DNA of 46,706 nt from Tieghemiomyces parasiticus (lineage: Eukaryota; Kickxellomycota; Dimargaritomycetes; Dimargaritales; Dimargaritaceae). Under the pieces are notes generated by a model. That model had not been told where the DNA came from, searched no databases, and saw only the letters and a program-made list of their open reading frames with translations. The stretch covers positions 1-46,706 of the forward strand of contig JANBPT010000298.1 in the NCBI GenBank assembly GCA_027575765.1, written 5' to 3'. Made by a program: the position numbers and the translations under genes. Shown piece after piece: positions 41,054-46,706 of the stretch. Every line of letters begins with the position of its first letter. Positions within the stretch are counted from its first letter, which is position 1.

Positions 41054-42904
41054 AATTTCTCACCTGCTCCCCCCTCCCACCTCTGTACCCACGTCAACTT
41101 TAACCACTCAGGTTATTCTTGCTCCATCCGAACCCCCCTCAGTAACCAAAAATATTTCCGAGCCGGTTTACACTTAATACCCATAACCCACTATAGGGTT
41201 CTCAATGGATAGAGACGGGGATATCAATGTCTTGCACAACAATTCAGGTACGCCCTACGGGTCAGGAAAAATGGGAAAGGTTACGAGCTGTGGATCTTGG
41301 CCTAGTCCGATCCATAACAGACAGGATACCAAGTTTCCTTAGGTTCCTATTGCGAGCTATCAGGTTAAGCCTTAGTGACGGACCACGCTAGGCAAACTTC
41401 AGGCGTATTGCATCGGAACAAACTTTGAATAGGTAGCCAATACTGAGCAGCGTATTGGCAATGCTATTCAGCCTCGCTTCTCCACACGCCATGGACGGTA
41501 CAAGCTGATTTCCTACTATCTGGGGGAACCGGAGAGCATCGTGTGCAAAATGTCACAGCTGTAGTGATCAATCTCCGACCTTGCCAGAGTTGGTGTCAAG
41601 CCACCCCTGACCCACTACGGTTCTCGTTGTTTAAGCGAGGATTTCTATTACGGGGCTGGTGCAATCCGGAGGACATTTATGACAGTGGGGGACACTGCCA
41701 ATCAGATTTATGCATGACTATTCTGGTTACTCTTCTTCTTCAATAAGACTCGAAATGGTGCCTTACAGACTATTTATTCAATTATACGTTCGGGTTAGAG
41801 AGTATCTGATCGGAAGGGAATGGAGATGGTAGTGCAGAACAAAACGTTAGCACAATTGTCGACATAGAAACCCACTCGAAGAGTTGTCAATCAAATTGAT
41901 CACTCAGGCGCCAAATCTATCATGTAGAATGGCTGAAAGCTATAAGGTCATCATGGAACATATATGACTGGTGCCAGCTTAATCATCACGGTGGGGGGGG
42001 CGACGAAATACCGCTGGTTGAGACAGCGGTAATCGGGTACGGTGGTACCTGGCGAAGTGTCTTACCTTATGCCTACATATAGCGGTGGGGATTCAAATGG
42101 TAAGGTGGAGAAAAAACAAGTAACAATGTCGGATTCAAGAGCAAGAGAGGAGAAGCCGTTTTTAATCACCTCATACCATGGATACCAAAACTGTCAGGAA
42201 AAAAATAATCGACCACTTCCAGCTAGCTACACCTAAACCACCAACCCATTCGACAAGAAATTTTTTAGAGGCTCTGCCCATATCCCGCTTATTTCCTCTT
42301 CCATCCCACCCTTGGTGGGGGTAGTTGGAGAAAATATATCGAATCACGTGAATATTAGCCTCAGGAGCCGGGCTTACTCGCCCACTCCCCAATTATTCCC
42401 CGATGCAAGGGCAGATTACTAATAATTGATACACAAGAGGTGACTGTCACGCGAATCTCCGATTCTTGGCGAATAATGCTGGCCTCGGCGACTTCCCAGC
42501 AACCTGCTTTGCGAGGCATACGGTAGCTGGCTTCTCCTGCAATCCTCCCACGGGGATACTCTAGCTTATGTAAGCCAACTCCATTAATGCAATCATGAAG
42601 GCCATAGACTGGAGCAGACCTTGAGATACCTGCTCCCAGGCATATCCCTACCTGCCACCCAGTCCTGTCTGACCATGTCCCGAGGCACCCGAGCCCATGT
42701 AGGGTGAGGGTCCAGCGAATCGAGGGATGCCCTTTTCGGCCTTAATAACTCCGCTCATTCCCTGCCTGTTTCTTCCACCGTCTCCCCTCCCCCTATACCT
42801 GACACTAACGTCAACAGAGACCCGAGCCCGCCTCCCCCAAGTGTTTTACTGCTTTAGACCCCAACCCCATTTTCCACCACCAGTCCACAGTCCTGATTCC
42901 AACC
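41054..42904. other. Spacer upstream of the DUF924 gene
   Basis: No gene, RNA or repeat was recognised. The last 150 bases are pyrimidine-rich and probably form the promoter and leader of the downstream gene. Confidence 0.5.
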
Positions 42905-44239
42905 ATGGCCACCCTCGCCCTTCAGAACCGCATTCTCTCTTTCTGGTTTCATAGTAAGCATCTGAAACCAGCCGCCAAAGTCATCAGCAGGCTCCCCTTT
43001 GGCCCTACGCCCCAGGTCTGGCTAGGCTTGGCTGGCGAGCAAAGCTCGTTCGAAGCTGCTTTTCTAACACATATTGCGTTTATACCCCCCGCTCCCCTAC
43101 CTTATCACGACTCCCCGTACCCTTAGATACCCTGGGTACCGCGCCCGCTGGTGCCCAGCTGGCTTTCCGCAAGGAATGGTTTATGCGCAGCGACGAGATG
43201 GACCAGACCATCATGTAAGTTTGTAGCAGCGATGGTCTCAAGTAGAACCGCGAGTAGTGGTCCTAGTAATCCAGCGTCCAATACATTCAGCGGCGTATAT
43301 ATATATCTAAACACGCCTGACGACGCATGTCTGTCTATCTACTCGGCGATCCTCGATAATACCAATACCCTTGGTAACTAACCATTGCCCGGTCCTCTCT
43401 GCCCTAATAATATATCGCCGTCCGTCATTTAGTGCAAACTTCAAGGCGCCGCTGGACGAAGCCATCCAAGAAGACAAGCATATTGCCGAGCTCAAACAGA
43501 CCCCGCAGGGCCTGTTAGCCGCCATTATCTTACTCGATCAGTTCCCACGCAATGTCTACCGCGGCACCCCGCAAGCCTTTTCCGGTGACGCTAAGGCTCT
43601 GTCCCTCACTCGGTATGCGATGGCCGAGAAACTGGATGTCAAGCTGCACGCTATTGAGCGCCTTTTTGTGTACCTGGTAAGTTCCCCCCCCCAAATGTAT
43701 TACTACGTGTAGCCAGGCTCCGAGATTGAGTCTTGGGCCGTACACCGAGCATATATATAGCATTATGTAAACTAATGTACCTTTTCTCTCCCACACCGCC
43801 GTATTTGTAAATGGCCGTATAGCCCCTTGAACACTCCGAGAAGCTGGAAGACCAGGACAAGGCGGTCGAGCAGTTTGAGCAATTAAAGAAGGATACACCC
43901 GAGGTAAGTGGTGTGACCAGCTCCCCCCCCTGACTTCCTGAGTGTCACCTTGGCGGGAAATACTAGGATCGAATATGCTTGTAGGTTTGTTTTGTCCGTA
44001 TCCATCACCTATACTTCAGCTCCATTAACTCCTTCTGCTCCGATGCTTTTCTACCCTCCGTATACTATACATACGCGCACCTGACCCAGGATCCCATCAT
44101 GGATCTTACCCTCAAATACGCTGTGGACCACCGTGACGTGATTACCAAGTTTGGCCGGTTCCCCCACCGCAACGCCATCCTTGGCCGGACCTCTACCGAC
44201 GAGGAACTGCGTTACCTAGCCGATGGCGGCGGTTTTTAA
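42905..44239 (+). CDS. DUF924-family protein, five exons
   Basis: Exons 42905-42953, 43127-43214, 43433-43676, 43823-43903 and 44090-44239 join in frame (donors GTAAGC, GTAAGT, GTAAGT, GTAAGT; all acceptors AG) to 203 residues. The family (TPR-like fold, also found in bacteria) has no established function. Seen in order: NRILSFWFH (8-16), RKEWFMRSDEMDQTI with the conserved WF..D..D, the signature LLDQFPRNVYRGTPQAF (about 85-101), DAKALSL, ERLFVYLPLEHSE (about 121-133) split by intron 3, and KFGRFPHRNAILGRTST (about 174-190). All the usual signature blocks are present and in order, which fixes the exon model. Introns 1, 3 and 4 contain C tracts. ATG context is CCAACCATGG. Confidence 0.92.
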
Positions 44240-46706
44240 GCCAGCTCGTCTCCCAAGCACGTTGTGGGAGAGGTAATATTAACGTCCGGAGTCTATAACA
44301 TTCACCGGGTCGTTTTTTGTTTAGATACCTTACGCCTAAGTATAATGCTTTAAACGGCACAAATAGTTATCATTTGGTTGGGCATTTTTTATTTCTTGTT
44401 CAAATGTCTCATTTTTACGTTACTATTTACTACAGAAGGGTAGCGTCATACAATTGGATGTATGATGGCTAAAATGAAGTCATTGTGCATAAAGCCGGAT
44501 CAATGGTTGATACTGCACATGCAGCCCGCTACATGCCTCCTAACGGATATCGATCTAATCAATCATGTCCTTGCTTTTCATCCTCATGCGTTCATCATGA
44601 TATGGGACCTCATAATCGTGGATAGATCTAATGTGGAGTAACTGATTCATAGCGATGATAATCCTTTTGTCTATTTGGCCATTGCAGGTAGCCTTTAGAT
44701 GGTAGCCCCAGCCGTCAATATGTTCACCGTCCAAGGGGCCCCGCAGATCTCCCGTGCCCCCCCCCCTCCCTACCGTTAGGATGCCACAACCCCCCTCCTT
44801 ATGTGGATTATGACCATTTTCCGTGACCAAGGAGCAGTATTGTAGCAGAAGCGGGCGAGTCGGACCAAATGTCCTGTATAGACTAGGGGGGGCTTAGCAA
44901 GACGATAGAGGTATCTACTGAGACTCCAACCCTTTCGTGGAGAGACCGCCGAAAGGCGTGTTTAAAGAGGGGCTGAATAGGATAGCAGCGGCGATGTGAG
45001 GATGGTCACTACACGGAGGTGGGAGCGGGGATGTGGCCAAGTGGAAGCCCACCCAGTCCGGTTGGGTCGTGTGAGTCTTCCATGAATAGTTCTCCGTCTA
45101 AATTTTATATAATGTCTTTGAGCTTTAAGCTATATACATGGTAAAGATCGTGTCACACGGCCGGACAGGGGAAGATTCTGTAGTTGTCCACCCTGCCACA
45201 CCACGGCAATGATGTCTTGGTGGGTCTGTTGACGCGGTTTCAATTATTAGTGGTTTTAGATCATGCCCATCACCATGATGTCATGGTGATGGAGGGGAGA
45301 TGGTCCACCCGCCTAGCCACCTGCAAGCCCTTGGAAATACTGCACTTGCAAATGACAGCGTCGTCATTGTCCTTTACCATAATGTTTCAGCCTTGGCAGT
45401 ATTGTTAGCCAGGGCAATTCGAACGGACGGCTCCCTAATCCCCCCTCCCCTACAGCGTTGTAGCACACCCAGATTATTCGCCGCCTCCTCCTGCCGTCAT
45501 GACTGTGACCACGGGTCAGTCTACCCGTCGTCGTCGGCGACCATGGCCAACTAAAAATAAACACCGACCTTTGATCGTGTAAGTGAGGGGATTCACCGGC
45601 CGAGGAGCATTCAGATTAGCCGTGACTGTCTTGGTCCCTCCTCCTCGCCTCCCAATAGAACGGCGAATTTGGCAGCAAAATTCACCAATCCGTCATTCCT
45701 ACCCATTGGATGTGGTGCGCAGGCTGAATTCTGCCCACCTATTATCCCGATAATCCTGTGGTAAATCCGATCCTCTATAATCGCTATTGGGGTCATGCAA
45801 ACAAAGCCTACACGTCGCCCCGAATGATGAACTTTTTTCCGCTGCATGGTATGGAACGTGTGGGGTTGGGTGCTGGTAAAAGCTGTGGATGCAACCGGTT
45901 AGCTACGGGGATGGAGGGGGCGGACTATAGTAGTCTCCAGTGGCAGCTGGAAATCTAGGGTGGATGGGCAGAGATTGTCGGTCACTGCCAGAGTGCAACC
46001 GGTATGACAGCAACTCCCAAAGGGGTATAATCCGAAGGTGGAGGGGGGTTAACTTCAATTCATTCAATCAGTTATACGCCATAGTCATCTCAACGGGTTA
46101 GCTTGGAGAATGCCTAATTAGTCCAAGTGGCTCTGCTTTGATTTGGTGGCGGTGGCGGTGACGGTGTCTATCCTACGGGCATGGGTCTACGACCAACGGC
46201 ATAACGTTCCAAACAACAGGTGCTACTCCCCCTCCATCCGTATGGTTTCAACTCCAGACACCTCGCCCGCCTTGGGCCGATGAATCCCACACCCCGTGGA
46301 GGCACTCGCTTAACCTCCTGTCTTCGACAGCCAACTGAGCCACTAGCGTGCACATGAGTACTTTTACTTAGACTAACCAGAAAGCGCCGAGACTAACTAA
46401 AGATAAAGAGAGGGAGGGCCACTGTAGCACAAGGAAAGGCGGGCCGTGAGCCTTACCCTAGCGCCCACCTTATCGCGCTTGTCTTGGGGTGGGGGTCGTC
46501 ATGAGACCCGGTTGGTCCTTCGGGCAGGAAGTTACTAGTGGCTAATAGAGCCATAGGGATTGGCCCCCTTCCTTCCCTGCTGTCTATTTTGGCCACCGTC
46601 CCAAAACAAAGCCATCCGCATCGTCATGGCGGCGCCAGTGGCGTAGTTGCCAGCTTGACGAGCCACTCATCAGCCGCCGCTTGTCAGGTGGCAAACAGGT
46701 GAGCGA
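44240..46706. other. Right-end stretch without recognised genes
   Basis: About 2.5 kb in which I see no gene, RNA or repeat that can be supported. A C12 tract lies at 44756-44767. Short open frames have no ATG in good context or no protein-like composition. Confidence 0.45.

Noticed and set aside
1..46706. CRISPR arrays, rRNA genes and bacterial operon signals.
   Set aside because: None seen; no regularly spaced short repeats, and the genes are eukaryotic with introns.

Overview
The window looks like nuclear DNA of a filamentous, probably early-diverging fungus. The protein-coding genes are eukaryotic, introns are short with GTAAG/GTACG donors and CTAAC/TACTAAC-type branch sites, and one tRNA gene has eukaryotic form. 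A mitochondrial propionyl-CoA carboxylase alpha subunit is present; as I recall, this enzyme is missing from most Dikarya, which favours a lineage such as Zoopagomycota or Mucoromycota. This placement is inference. No rRNA, CRISPR array or viral gene was recognised.

Layout. (1) 1-11.4 kb is conserved housekeeping DNA: the N-terminal part of an inositol-polyphosphate 5-phosphatase (minus, runs off the left edge), PCCA (minus), the NUS1 cis-prenyltransferase subunit (plus), mitoribosomal protein bL32m (minus) and threonyl-tRNA synthetase (plus, divergent from bL32m). All are readable as single exons. (2) 12.0-20.2 kb is a mosaic. The left 94 bp of a mariner element, a 402-bp repeat, about 6 kb of DNA carrying an ABC transporter gene, a second copy of the same 402-bp repeat, and the remaining ~1.2 kb of the mariner follow in that order. 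The two mariner arms fit together at one TA dinucleotide. (3) 20.2-31.4 kb is gene-poor and duplicated. It holds a two-exon gene for a protein with a signal peptide and an F-box-like domain, a broken paralogue of it, a pair of ~0.5-kb direct repeats, an orphan gene and a second mariner copy just upstream of that orphan. (4) 32.7-44.2 kb returns to intron-bearing conserved genes: a four-exon cytochrome P450, tRNA-Thr(UGU), a Gi-class G-protein alpha subunit and a five-exon DUF924-family gene, plus a possible small secreted protein. (5) 44.2-46.7 kb has nothing I can support.

How the genes relate. There is no biosynthetic cluster. The left block serves phosphoinositide turnover, propionyl-CoA metabolism, dolichol synthesis and translation. 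A threonyl-tRNA synthetase and a tRNA-Thr gene occur in the same window, but 24 kb apart. The accessory interest lies in the repeat-bounded ABC-transporter segment and the secreted F-box-like family. If the organism is a parasite or symbiont, the F-box-like protein would be a candidate host-directed protein, but nothing in the window proves that lifestyle.
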